NCBI RefSeq assembly: GCF_010993705.1
Contig: NZ_WOFO01000002.1
Span: forward strand, 124,001 to 188,000
Direction: 5' to 3'
DNA: 64,000 bases
Source: Cyclobacterium sp. SYSU L10401
Lineage (GTDB): Bacteria; Bacteroidota; Bacteroidia; Cytophagales; Cyclobacteriaceae
The position numbers and the translations under genes are program-made. Shown in pieces: positions 10,116 through 17,563 of the stretch. The notes beneath the pieces were generated by a model. That model was not told where the DNA came from, did not search any database, and saw nothing but the letters and a program-made list of their open reading frames with translations. Position 1 is the first letter of the stretch, and the number at the start of each line of letters is the position of its first letter.

Positions 10116-10736
10116 TCAATAAATTTTTATTCTTAAACCTGCGGCATTGGTCAACAAATGATTCCATTTTGAGGAAGGAGAACCCCATTGGGGTTGGTCT
10201 CCAAAAAACTTACCCACTTCATACTGGAATTTATAGTAGACGGCAATGTAGGGGTTAAATTCAAAATTGACTCCGATATTGGGTGCAACTACCCCTCTGG
10301 TAAAAATTCTGGTACCATTATCAGCCGTAACAATCATTGGCTCCTCTGATTTGGGAGAAATAAACTGAAACCCTGCATCCGCACCATAAAAAAAAGTCAG
10401 GTAATCATTGTAGTAATAATCGTAACGATAGGTCCCTTTTGTGGCTATTAGTTGCTGGTACTGCCCGGTAGCATCCTCCTGACCTTCCGGGATCCTGTCC
10501 ATGCGGTATATCCCTACATTGAGGCCCCAGGTGACCATATCTGCAGAAAAGGGTGTGAGCTCCTGTCTTCCTGCGGCCAGTTCAATCCCCAAAGCCGGGG
10601 AATAAACATCGGCTTGTTTGCCAAATAAATGTTTGTGGGTCATTCCGGCACTGAATTCCAGCTCCTGTGAGAAACCTTGCACCTGGTACAAGCTCATCAA
10701 AATCACTGACAATAAGATAATTGGTTTTGTTTTCAT
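10116..10736 (-). CDS. Predicted outer-membrane beta-barrel protein, function unknown
   Basis: The protein has about 206 residues from the ATG at 10736, which gives a clean signal peptide (MKTKPIILLSVILMSLYQVQ). The ATG at 10751 adds five residues before it and is less likely. The mature part alternates aromatic and polar residues (TYRYDYYYNDYLTFFYGADAG) and ends in LRIKIY with a terminal aromatic, as in small outer-membrane barrels. I do not recognise a family. It converges on the fusion gene with 7 bp between the stop codons. Confidence 0.6.
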   Translation of the reverse strand: MKTKPIILLSVILMSLYQVQGFSQELEFSAGMTHKHLFGKQADVYSPALGIELAAGRQELTPFSADMVTWGLNVGIYRMDRIPEGQEDATGQYQQLIATKGTYRYDYYYNDYLTFFYGADAGFQFISPKSEEPMIVTADNGTRIFTRGVVAPNIGVNFEFNPYIAVYYKFQYEVGKFFGDQPQWGSPSSKWNHLLTNAAGLRIKIY

Positions 10737-10754
10737 GCTAAAGGTGTTCAATCT

Positions 10755-10787
10755 GCTTATGCGGTTCCGGAATTACCGGGCATAAGC
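10755..10787 (-). promoter_or_regulatory. Hairpin upstream of the beta-barrel gene
   Basis: GCTTATGC (10755-10762) and GCATAAGC (10780-10787) are perfect inverted repeats of 8 bp. The 17-nt loop contains a further GGT/ACC pairing. It lies 18 bp upstream of the preferred start codon of the minus-strand barrel gene, so it may be an mRNA leader hairpin or a dyad operator. Confidence 0.4.
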
Positions 10788-10834
10788 TCACAAATGTTCT
10801 TCTTTGGGCTAGACAATTTCTATACCAAAAAGCT

Positions 10835-10842
10835 TAACTTTG
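10835..10842 (+). promoter_or_regulatory. Bacteroidota -7 promoter element for pdeM
   Basis: TAACTTTG matches the TAnnTTTG consensus and lies 21 bp before the TTG start codon of the phosphoesterase gene, implying a very short leader. No good -33 TTTG lies at the expected distance. Confidence 0.45.
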
Positions 10843-10863
10843 TAAGTAAAACCAGGACCAGGA

Positions 10864-11547
10864 TTGAATCACTCAGCGGACGGAAGATACATATGGCAAC
10901 ATGAGGACTTGCAGGTTCACCTGTTAAAGGAAAAGGCCATTTGGTTAGAGGAAGAGAAATCCTTATTGGTATCAGACACCCATTTTGGCAAAGCCGGACA
11001 TTTTAGGAAATCAGGGATTCCCATCCCAGAAACCATTCATATAAACGATTACCATAAAATCTATCAGTTGATTTCAACATTGGGGGCTCAGAAAGTTTAT
11101 TTCCTGGGAGACCTCTTCCATAGTGATCACAATGAGACCTGGGCAGACCTACTTGAATTTCTGGATGAAAATCCAACGGTAAACTTCCATTTGGTCTTGG
11201 GCAACCACGATATTTTACCAGCAGAGATTTATCAAAGCAGTCGCCTGCAAATCCATAAACAAGCCTGTATAATGGGAAGGTTTGTATTGAGCCATGAGCC
11301 CTTGAAGCAAGTGGCAGAAGGGAAATTGAACATTTGCGGGCACTTACATCCGGGATTGGTTATTAAGGGAAAAAGCAAACAATTTCTCAAATTGCCCTGC
11401 TACTATTACACCAGAAACTGTCTGATCATGCCTGCATTCGGAAATTTCACCGGACTGATGAAAATGTCTGCTAAAACCGCAGAAGCCATCCTGGTAACCA
11501 CCGCTGAAGCCGTGATTCCAATCAAATTAAAAAATAAGGTTGGTTAA
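10864..11547 (+). CDS. pdeM: PdeM-like metallophosphoesterase (ligase-associated family), TTG start
   Basis: The protein has 227 residues. All calcineurin-like motifs are present: D38-T-H40 (SDTHFGKAGHF), G82-D83 (FLGDLFHSDHNE), G113-N-H-D116 and G159-H-L-H162. The SDTHFGKAGHFRKSGIP stretch is typical of the ligase-associated PdeM family, which is normally encoded beside an ATP-dependent DNA ligase, an exonuclease and a DEXH helicase. None of those partners is here. No in-frame ATG lies between the upstream stop (TAA at 10843) and the conserved core, so TTG is the start. A stand-alone phosphodiesterase is the likely product; its role in DNA repair is not shown by this context. Confidence 0.85.
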   Translation: MNHSADGRYIWQHEDLQVHLLKEKAIWLEEEKSLLVSDTHFGKAGHFRKSGIPIPETIHINDYHKIYQLISTLGAQKVYFLGDLFHSDHNETWADLLEFLDENPTVNFHLVLGNHDILPAEIYQSSRLQIHKQACIMGRFVLSHEPLKQVAEGKLNICGHLHPGLVIKGKSKQFLKLPCYYYTRNCLIMPAFGNFTGLMKMSAKTAEAILVTTAEAVIPIKLKNKVG

Positions 11548-11570
11548 GTTAATATACCTGATTAATTTTG
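11540..11570 (+). promoter_or_regulatory. Promoter for the ftsX-uppP-truB-ribF operon
   Basis: TTG at 11540-11542 is followed after 20 bp by TAATTTTG at 11563-11570, matching the Bacteroidota TTTG-N19-20-TAnnTTTG pattern. The ftsX start codon is 20 bp downstream. Confidence 0.6.
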
Positions 11571-11590
11571 AGTTGTATAAATAGCGATGA

Positions 11591-12481
11591 ATGGCCAAAT
11601 TGCAAAGAAAAAAAACAAAGCTTGGCAGCTATAAGTTTGCCAGCGTGTTATTTAGTATTACCCTGTCTTTGTTAATGATGGGCATATTTGGTGTGATCGT
11701 CATTCAGGCCAAAAAATTGACCTCTTTAATCAGGGAAAATATTGAAATACAAGTCTTCCTGAACAAGGATTTGGAAAAATCTTCCATTGAACGACTCATC
11801 GGACAGATGGCATCCAAACCGTATGTACTAGAAAAGGAAACTGGAACAAGTATTCAATTTACCTCAAAAGAGGATGCAGCAAGCCTTTTCATGGAGGAAG
11901 TGGGAGAAGATTTTACGGCCTTTCTGGACGATAACCCGTTGAGGGATTCATTTACCTTCTCCGTAAAGGATGAATTTCAAACTTCTGAGGAAATTGCTGT
12001 TATTGTAACCGAGTTGGAAAAGATCCCCGGTGTTTTTGAGGTAACCTATATGCAGGACATGGTCGCCTCCATCAATGAAAACCTCTTGAAAGTAAGTATT
12101 GTGTTGGGTTCACTTATTGTAATATTATTGGTGACCGTGGTCATTCTAATCAGTAATACCATAAAGCTGGCCTTGTTTTCCCAGCGGTTTTTGATCAGAA
12201 GCATGCAGTTGGTAGGAGCCACCAAAGGATTTATCCGAAGGCCATTTCTTTGGCGTTCGTTTCTTTATGGAGCCTTAGCCGGAATCATCGCCTCGGGCAT
12301 AATCTTTACTTTATTGGAATATGGGAAAAATTTCATTGAAGGCTTGCAGCTGTTGTATGATACCGAATTGCTTGTCATGCTTTTTGGAAGTTTAATCTTA
12401 CTGGGCGCCCTGATGTCATGGCTAAGTACCTATAGATCTATAAACAAATACCTGAACATGTCCCTGGACGAACTTTATTAA
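11591..12481 (+). CDS. ftsX: FtsX-like cell-division ABC transporter permease
   Basis: The protein has 296 residues. It has one N-terminal membrane segment (about residues 18-40), a periplasmic domain with the FtsX-type opening IEIQVFLNKDLEKSSIERL, and three C-terminal membrane helices (about 165-190, 215-240, 260-282). This is the standard FtsX layout, in which FtsX with the ATPase FtsE controls cell-wall hydrolases at the division site. No ftsE is adjacent; it is commonly encoded elsewhere in Bacteroidota. It is the first gene of a compact operon, 4 bp before the DUF3098 gene. Confidence 0.92.
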   Translation: MAKLQRKKTKLGSYKFASVLFSITLSLLMMGIFGVIVIQAKKLTSLIRENIEIQVFLNKDLEKSSIERLIGQMASKPYVLEKETGTSIQFTSKEDAASLFMEEVGEDFTAFLDDNPLRDSFTFSVKDEFQTSEEIAVIVTELEKIPGVFEVTYMQDMVASINENLLKVSIVLGSLIVILLVTVVILISNTIKLALFSQRFLIRSMQLVGATKGFIRRPFLWRSFLYGALAGIIASGIIFTLLEYGKNFIEGLQLLYDTELLVMLFGSLILLGALMSWLSTYRSINKYLNMSLDELY

Positions 12482-12485
12482 AATT

Positions 12486-12689
12486 ATGAATAACAACCCT
12501 TTACCTTTTACCAAATACAATTACCGTTTGATGCTGATTGGCATAGCCATAATCGTTTTGGGATTTACCATCATGGGACTGGACCAGCAAATGCATGGCT
12601 TTGGTTTTATGGGACTTACCCTGGGGCCTGTCACAGTACTTTTCGGTTTTCTTTTTCAATTTTACGCCATCTTTTATAAAAAAAAATAA
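12486..12689 (+). CDS. DUF3098 family small membrane protein
   Basis: The protein has 67 residues with two membrane helices (about residues 14-32 and 40-62) joined by the short loop MGLDQQMHG, and a basic tail YKKK. It matches DUF3098, a Bacteroidota family usually found between ftsX and uppP, as here. Gaps are 4 bp upstream and 3 bp downstream. The function is unknown; the fixed position suggests a link to the cell envelope. Confidence 0.8.
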   Translation: MNNNPLPFTKYNYRLMLIGIAIIVLGFTIMGLDQQMHGFGFMGLTLGPVTVLFGFLFQFYAIFYKKK

Positions 12690-12692
12690 TTA

Positions 12693-13484
12693 ATGACTTT
12701 TTTTGAAGCCATCATTCTGGGTATTGTCCAGGGATTAACGGAATTTTTACCAGTTTCCTCCAGTGGCCATTTGGAAATAGCTGCCGCCTTATTGGGAAGC
12801 AGTAAGCTGCCAGAGGAAAGTTTAATGTTTACGGTTGTAGTTCATTTTGCCACTGCCCTAAGTACCCTTGTGGTATTTAGAAAAGATGTCTATGAGATCA
12901 TTAAGGGGCTCTTCCAGTTCAAAGACAATGAAGAAACCAGGTTTTCGGTTAAAGTGATCCTTTCCATGATCCCAGCGGTAATCATCGGCTTGTTTTTTGA
13001 AGAAGAGTTGGAACAACTATTTGGTGGAAAAGTGGTCTTTGTTGGGTTTATGTTATTGATCACCGCTTTGCTCCTTTTCCTTGCTGACCGGGCGAAAAAT
13101 ACAGGGAAGCCGGTTTCATTCGGTCATTCGGTCATCATTGGCTTATCCCAGGCCTTCGCCATGTTGCCGGGAATTTCCAGATCCGGTGCCACCATTTCTA
13201 CTTCTGTTCTGTTGGGTATTGACAAAAACAGGGCAGCAAGATTTTCTTTTCTCATGGTCGTTCCGCTGATATTGGGGAAAATTGGTAAAGACATTATGGA
13301 TGGAGCACTGACCTACCAAAACGAACAATTCATTACCCTGTCAGTAGCTTTCATAGCTGCATTTGTTGCCGGCCTTATCGCATGTACCTGGATGATTCAG
13401 CTGGTAAGAAAAAGTAAGTTGAGTTATTTTGCCGTTTACTGCCTGGTGGTGGGACTGCTTGCCATATCTTCAGGCTGGTTTTAA
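12693..13484 (+). CDS. uppP: Undecaprenyl-diphosphatase (BacA/UppP)
   Basis: The protein has 263 residues, the usual length. It is an integral membrane enzyme that dephosphorylates undecaprenyl pyrophosphate to recycle the lipid carrier for peptidoglycan and O-antigen. The two signature regions are intact: QGLTEFLPVSSSGHLEI near residues 13-29 and PGISRSGATISTS near residue 155. About eight hydrophobic segments are visible. The stop codon overlaps the truB start by one base (TAATG), indicating coupled translation. Confidence 0.96.
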   Translation: MTFFEAIILGIVQGLTEFLPVSSSGHLEIAAALLGSSKLPEESLMFTVVVHFATALSTLVVFRKDVYEIIKGLFQFKDNEETRFSVKVILSMIPAVIIGLFFEEELEQLFGGKVVFVGFMLLITALLLFLADRAKNTGKPVSFGHSVIIGLSQAFAMLPGISRSGATISTSVLLGIDKNRAARFSFLMVVPLILGKIGKDIMDGALTYQNEQFITLSVAFIAAFVAGLIACTWMIQLVRKSKLSYFAVYCLVVGLLAISSGWF

Positions 13485-14173
13485 TGAACAATTTGGAAAA
13501 ACCATATGGCGCCGTATTTCTGGTAAACAAACCTTATCAATGGACTTCCTTTGATGTGGTAAAAAAAATAAGAAATGCGCTGAAAGTGAAAAAGGTGGGC
13601 CATGCAGGAACCCTTGATCCTTTGGCTACCGGATTGCTGATCATTTGCGCCGGCAAAGAAACCAAAAATATAACACACTATCAGGCACAGGAAAAAGAGT
13701 ATGTCGGTACCATCGTCCTGGGAAAAACCACCGAGTCTTTTGATCTGGAAAGAGAAGTAAAGGAAATCGCCGACCCCCATTTCCTGAAAAAAGAAGCCAT
13801 TTTTGGGGCTGCCCAGTCTCTGACGGGAGATATCATGCAAATACCTCCCAATCATTCTGCCATCAAAAAAGATGGCAAAAGGGTGTATGAATCTGCCAGG
13901 AAGGGCATAGACATGAAGCTGGATCCCAGACCGGTTACCATCAAGACATTTGAAATAACCGGAATAGACCTGCCTGAAATTCATTTTAAAATCGCTTGTT
14001 CGAAAGGCACCTATATCAGAAGCATCGCCAGGGATATGGGGGAAATACTAGGCGTCGGTGCTTACCTCTCCGCATTAAAAAGGACAGCCATTGGGGAGTT
14101 CAGGTTGGACAATGCCTGGGAACTGGACCTTCTGGTGGATAAAATTAAAAGTGAGCAGCATGAAAATCTATAA
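13484..14173 (+). CDS. truB: tRNA pseudouridine(55) synthase TruB
   Basis: The protein has 229 residues. It makes pseudouridine 55 in the T-loop of tRNAs. The catalytic motif is present with Asp45 (GHAGTLDPLATGLL), and the CSKGTYIRSIARDMG segment follows near residue 170. It is shorter than E. coli TruB because it lacks most of the C-terminal PUA domain, as is usual in Bacteroidota. Its end overlaps the ribF start by 14 bp. Confidence 0.96.
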   Translation: MNNLEKPYGAVFLVNKPYQWTSFDVVKKIRNALKVKKVGHAGTLDPLATGLLIICAGKETKNITHYQAQEKEYVGTIVLGKTTESFDLEREVKEIADPHFLKKEAIFGAAQSLTGDIMQIPPNHSAIKKDGKRVYESARKGIDMKLDPRPVTIKTFEITGIDLPEIHFKIACSKGTYIRSIARDMGEILGVGAYLSALKRTAIGEFRLDNAWELDLLVDKIKSEQHENL

Positions 14174-15113
14174 ATCTCTTGCTGATTTACCCCAATTTAA
14201 GGATCCTGTAGTGACCATAGGAACCTTTGACGGAGTTCACCTTGGGCATCAGAAAATCCTCAAAAGGGTAAAGGAATTTGCCCGTAAAATCAAAGGGGAA
14301 ACCGTTTTGGTTTCATTTTGGCCACACCCCAGGATGGTTTTGTTTCCCGATAGCCATGGCATACAATTGTTAAACACTTTTGATGAAAAAGCCGACTTGC
14401 TGGACTCCTTTGGAATAGATCACCTGATCAGCATACCTTTCACGGCTGAATTTTCCGAAATGACATCGGATGATTTTATTCAGGAGATATTGGTAAATAA
14501 AATAAAAACTAAAAAATTGGTGATCGGATATGATCACCGCTTTGGCAAGGATAGAGCAGGCGGTTTTGAACACCTGAAAGCCCGACAGGAAAGGTACAAA
14601 TTTGACCTGGAGGAAATACCACGCCAGGACATTGACGATATTGGCATTAGTAGTACCAAAATCAGAAAGGCACTGAACACTGGAAATATCGGGATCGCCA
14701 ATGAGTTTCTGGGCAGGCCCTATCAATTGGAAGGAACTGTTGTAGAGGGAGATAAAATAGGTCGCACGATAGGATTTCCTACCGCCAACATACGGGTGGA
14801 AGAAGCTGATAAACTGGTACCGGCAGATGCAGCTTATCTGGTTAAGGTAGAGATTGAGGAAGAAAGTTTCGCTGGGATGCTAAATATCGGCAACAGGCCT
14901 ACGGTAAGCGGAAGCAAAAAAAGTATTGAAGTTCATATTCTGGACTTTCAAAAAGAGATTTATGGTAAAAACATACGCATCATGTTCCTGGATTTTTTGA
15001 GAGCCCAAAAAAAATTCGCAAATTTAATAGACCTGAAAACACAGCTGGAAAAGGACAGGCAAATGGCAGCAAAATTTTTCGGTAAAGAAAAACACGACTC
15101 AAATGATAAATAA
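14160..15113 (+). CDS. ribF: Bifunctional riboflavin kinase / FAD synthetase RibF
   Basis: The protein has 317 residues from the ATG at 14160; the longer upstream reading starts inside truB and adds unrelated residues. The N-terminal adenylyltransferase domain shows GTFDGVHLGHQ at residues 21-31 and ISSTKIRKAL near 165. The C-terminal kinase domain shows GRTIGFPTANI near residue 200 and NIGNRPTV near 245. Together they convert riboflavin to FMN and FAD. It overlaps truB by 14 bp and the CoA-transferase gene by 11 bp, so it is translationally coupled on both sides. Confidence 0.96.
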   Translation: MKIYKSLADLPQFKDPVVTIGTFDGVHLGHQKILKRVKEFARKIKGETVLVSFWPHPRMVLFPDSHGIQLLNTFDEKADLLDSFGIDHLISIPFTAEFSEMTSDDFIQEILVNKIKTKKLVIGYDHRFGKDRAGGFEHLKARQERYKFDLEEIPRQDIDDIGISSTKIRKALNTGNIGIANEFLGRPYQLEGTVVEGDKIGRTIGFPTANIRVEEADKLVPADAAYLVKVEIEEESFAGMLNIGNRPTVSGSKKSIEVHILDFQKEIYGKNIRIMFLDFLRAQKKFANLIDLKTQLEKDRQMAAKFFGKEKHDSNDK

Positions 15114-15798
15114 AGTGGTAGCCGACGCTCCTGAAGCCATTCATGACATCACTGATGGAGCAGTGCTTTTGTTGGGTGGCTTTGGGCTCTGTGGTATACC
15201 AGAGGCTGCCATTCAGGCCCTGATTTTTAGGGATTTGAAGCAATTGACCTGCATTTCCAATAATGCCGGAGTGGATGATTTCGGAATTGGCCTTTTATTG
15301 AAAAAGAGAATGATCAGGAAATTAATTGCCAGCTATGTTGGAGAGAATGCCGAATTCGAAAAACAATTTGTGGCAGGAGACCTTGAGCTGGAACTGATCC
15401 CACAGGGAACCCTGGCAGAACGTATAAGGGCCGGAGGCGCTGGTATTCCTGCATTCTTTACCCCTACCGGGATAGGATCAGATGTGGCGAAAGGCAAGGA
15501 AATCAGGGAGTTTGACGGCAGGTTATTCCTATTGGAAAGGTGGATCAAAGCCGATTTTGCACTGATCAAAGCCTGGAAAGGTGATACTGCAGGCAATTTG
15601 ATTTACAGGGGAACAGCCAGAAACTTCAACCCCCTCATGGCTGCCGCCGGGAAAATTACCATCGCAGAAGTAGAAGAACTTGTACCTGCGGGGGAGTTGG
15701 ACCCCAACCATATACATACTCCCGGGATATATGTTCAGCGCATTTTTCAGGGAGAAGCCTATGAAAAAAGAATTGAAAACGTCACCGTTTCAGCCTAA
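15103..15798 (+). CDS. scoA: 3-oxoacid CoA-transferase subunit A
   Basis: The protein has 231 residues. It matches the alpha subunit of class I CoA-transferases: GGFGLCGIPE at residues 25-34 is the glycine-rich motif, followed by IPAFFTPTGIGSDVAKGKE and ERWIKADFALIKAWKGD. With the next gene it would move CoA from succinyl-CoA to acetoacetate or another 3-oxoacid. It starts inside the end of ribF and lies 12 bp before subunit B. The exact acid cannot be read from sequence. Confidence 0.93.
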   Translation: MINKVVADAPEAIHDITDGAVLLLGGFGLCGIPEAAIQALIFRDLKQLTCISNNAGVDDFGIGLLLKKRMIRKLIASYVGENAEFEKQFVAGDLELELIPQGTLAERIRAGGAGIPAFFTPTGIGSDVAKGKEIREFDGRLFLLERWIKADFALIKAWKGDTAGNLIYRGTARNFNPLMAAAGKITIAEVEELVPAGELDPNHIHTPGIYVQRIFQGEAYEKRIENVTVSA

Positions 15799-15810
15799 CC
15801 CTCTCAGAAA

Positions 15811-16473
15811 ATGCTCAGCAAAACCCAAATCGCCAGGAGAATAGCCAAAGAAATCAAAAATGGCCAATATATCAATTTGGGTATTGGCATACCCACCCTG
15901 GTGGCCAATTATATACCTGACCACCTGCAAGTGGTCTTGCAATCTGAAAATGGCTTGCTTGGTATAGGGCCTTTCCCCAAATCAGCAGACACCGATCCTG
16001 ACCTGGTGAATGCCGGAAAAGAAACCATTTCCATGGTCAAAGGTTCTTCCTTGTTTGATTCCGCCGAAGCATTCGCCATGATCCGGGGTGGGCATATCGA
16101 CATGGCCATCCTGGGTGCGCTGGAGGTGTCTGAAAACGGAGATATTAGCAATTGGAAGATATCATCAGGACTTATTAAGGGTGTAGGAGGAGCTTTGGAT
16201 CTGGTGGCATCTGAAGCCCGGCTATTTGTAGCGATGCATCATTGCCACAAAGACGGGAGTTCCAAATTATTGAAAGAATGTAAATTACCCCTAACCGGAA
16301 TAAAATGTGTTCATAAAATCTTTACCGACCTCGGCATTTTCAGTATACTTCCGGAGGGTGGATTTAAATTACTGGAAAGAGCTCCGGGAGTAACTTTAGA
16401 TGAAATCAGAGACAAGACAGCCGGTAAATTAGTGATCAAGGGAGAAATCCCGGAAATGGAAAGTTTTGATTAA
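15811..16473 (+). CDS. scoB: 3-oxoacid CoA-transferase subunit B
   Basis: The protein has 220 residues. This is the beta subunit, carrying the catalytic glutamate (Glu46) in the SENGLLGIGP signature. INLGIGIPTLVANYI and RGGHIDMAILGALEV are also typical. It pairs with the gene just upstream to form the active enzyme. It is the last gene of the operon; gldC has its own promoter element 32 bp after the stop. Confidence 0.95.
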   Translation: MLSKTQIARRIAKEIKNGQYINLGIGIPTLVANYIPDHLQVVLQSENGLLGIGPFPKSADTDPDLVNAGKETISMVKGSSLFDSAEAFAMIRGGHIDMAILGALEVSENGDISNWKISSGLIKGVGGALDLVASEARLFVAMHHCHKDGSSKLLKECKLPLTGIKCVHKIFTDLGIFSILPEGGFKLLERAPGVTLDEIRDKTAGKLVIKGEIPEMESFD

Positions 16474-16504
16474 GGTTGATGCCAACTGTTTCAACATTCT
16501 TTGC

Positions 16505-16512
16505 TAGTTTTG
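16505..16512 (+). promoter_or_regulatory. -7 promoter element for gldC
   Basis: TAGTTTTG matches TAnnTTTG and lies 19 bp before the gldC ATG, in the 58-bp gap after scoB. The -33 region is not clear. Confidence 0.5.
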
Positions 16513-16531
16513 TGTCCTCAAAACAAAAAAA

Positions 16532-16870
16532 ATGAAAAAATCTGAAATCAAGTTTTCCGTATCCCTAGACGATAAAAATTTACCTAAAAGCATAGAATGG
16601 GATGCTTCGGATAAAGAAGCTGAAGGTTTGGAATCTACCAGGAGTATAAGCCTGAATGTATGGGACAATCTCAATCAAAGTACCCTGAGGATTGACCTGT
16701 GGACCAACGAAATGTCAGTTGCAGAAATGAAGCGGTTTTACATCGATATTTTGGGTGGTATGGGACAGACCATTTTGAACAGTACCGGTGATGAGTATTT
16801 TTCCGAAGAAATAAAAGCCCTTTGTGACCGCCTGGTCACCCATGTCAACGAGGAAAACAAATCAAAATAA
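16532..16870 (+). CDS. gldC: Gliding motility protein GldC
   Basis: The protein has 112 residues, the usual GldC length. It opens with MKKSEIKFSVSLDDKNLPKS and carries IEWDASDKEAEG and MKRFYIDILGGMGQTI, as I know from Bacteroidota GldC. It has no signal peptide or membrane segment, so it is cytoplasmic. In Flavobacterium johnsoniae, GldC supports gliding but is not absolutely required. No other gld genes are in the window. Confidence 0.9.
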   Translation: MKKSEIKFSVSLDDKNLPKSIEWDASDKEAEGLESTRSISLNVWDNLNQSTLRIDLWTNEMSVAEMKRFYIDILGGMGQTILNSTGDEYFSEEIKALCDRLVTHVNEENKSK

Positions 16871-16887
16871 TAGCCATAAATAGATTG

Positions 16888-16913
16888 GCCCATTTAATTC
16901 CGGGCTTTTTTTT
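16888..16913 (+). terminator. Weak terminator after gldC
   Basis: GCCC and GGGC pair around a 10-nt loop and are followed directly by eight T (16906-16913). The stem is only 4 bp, so termination may be partial. Confidence 0.45.
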
Positions 16914-16989
16914 ATCTGCCTGCAAATTCTTTATGGCCTGCCGTTTTATTACCCCACCGATGACAGGTATCAAAAAACATGGTCACTGG

Positions 16990-17017
16990 CATTAGGAAAA
17001 GGCAGTTTTTTCTAATG
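16990..17017. repeat. 11-bp hairpin in the gldC-receptor intergenic region
   Basis: CATTAGGAAAA (16990-17000) pairs with the 11 bases 17007-17017 (TTTTT then CTAATG) around the 6-nt loop ggcagt, with one G-T wobble. No T-run follows on either strand, so it is not a standard terminator. It is one of three structured elements in this 693-bp gap. Confidence 0.5.
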
Positions 17018-17062
17018 GGCTTTCCCGGGGCTACCAACATGGGTCCCTACCAAGTTTGTTTT

Positions 17063-17229
17063 TTAACCCGAATTATGCTTTAGTTTCGTTATTTAGGCTG
17101 AAATTGCAAGAAAATCAGGAAGTTTGGAAACTATCACCGCTATCGTGAAGTTCAAAACTGCAACAAAGTGACTGATTTTGAAGTAATTTCAGTCTGCAAT
17201 AGCATTCCTAATGCATATTTCGGGTTTAA
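17063..17229. repeat. 167-bp imperfect palindrome, MITE-like or large RNA hairpin
   Basis: The left arm (17063-17118) starts TTAACCCGAA and ends AAAATCAG. The right arm (17172-17229) is its inverted copy, ending TTCGGGTTTAA. With two single-base gaps I count 43 of 56 positions able to pair, including uninterrupted blocks CTGAAATT and AAAATCAG. The 53-nt centre has no ORF. No transposase or obvious target-site duplication is seen. The inverted ends fit a non-autonomous mobile element or a large folded RNA. Confidence 0.55.
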
Positions 17230-17296
17230 GGCTGTCGTTACAATTTTTACGTCGGGTTAAAAGGGCAAAATAAACAGGAAAAAAATGCTCCCTCGA

Positions 17297-17358
17297 GGAT
17301 GGTTTGGATTATTGCTGCTTCATGGTCAGCACTCAGCCAGCAATACCATGGACCATCC
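17297..17358. repeat. 62-nt two-part hairpin upstream of the TonB receptor
   Basis: GGATGGT (17297-17303) pairs with ACCATCC (17352-17358), and TATTGCTG (17310-17317) pairs with CAGCAATA (17338-17345). The two perfect stems of 7 and 8 bp are separated by a symmetric 6 by 6 internal loop and closed by a 20-nt loop. It lies 206 bp before the receptor start codon. The remaining sequence to 17563 is AT-rich with no gene seen. Confidence 0.5.
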
Positions 17359-17563
17359 AATGGAGAATACGGCAATCCCTAAATCTTATAGTGAAAATAT
17401 CTTTATTTTTCCTTACCTTAAACTAAAATTAACCGTTTAAAAATAAAACGTTGCTTCATCATTAATCTATGATAGAAAAAGGCATATTTTAAAATATAAA
17501 CAATGATTATGAAATTTTGACCAACCTATCTACGCAATACGCAAATCTAAACCCTAATGAATC

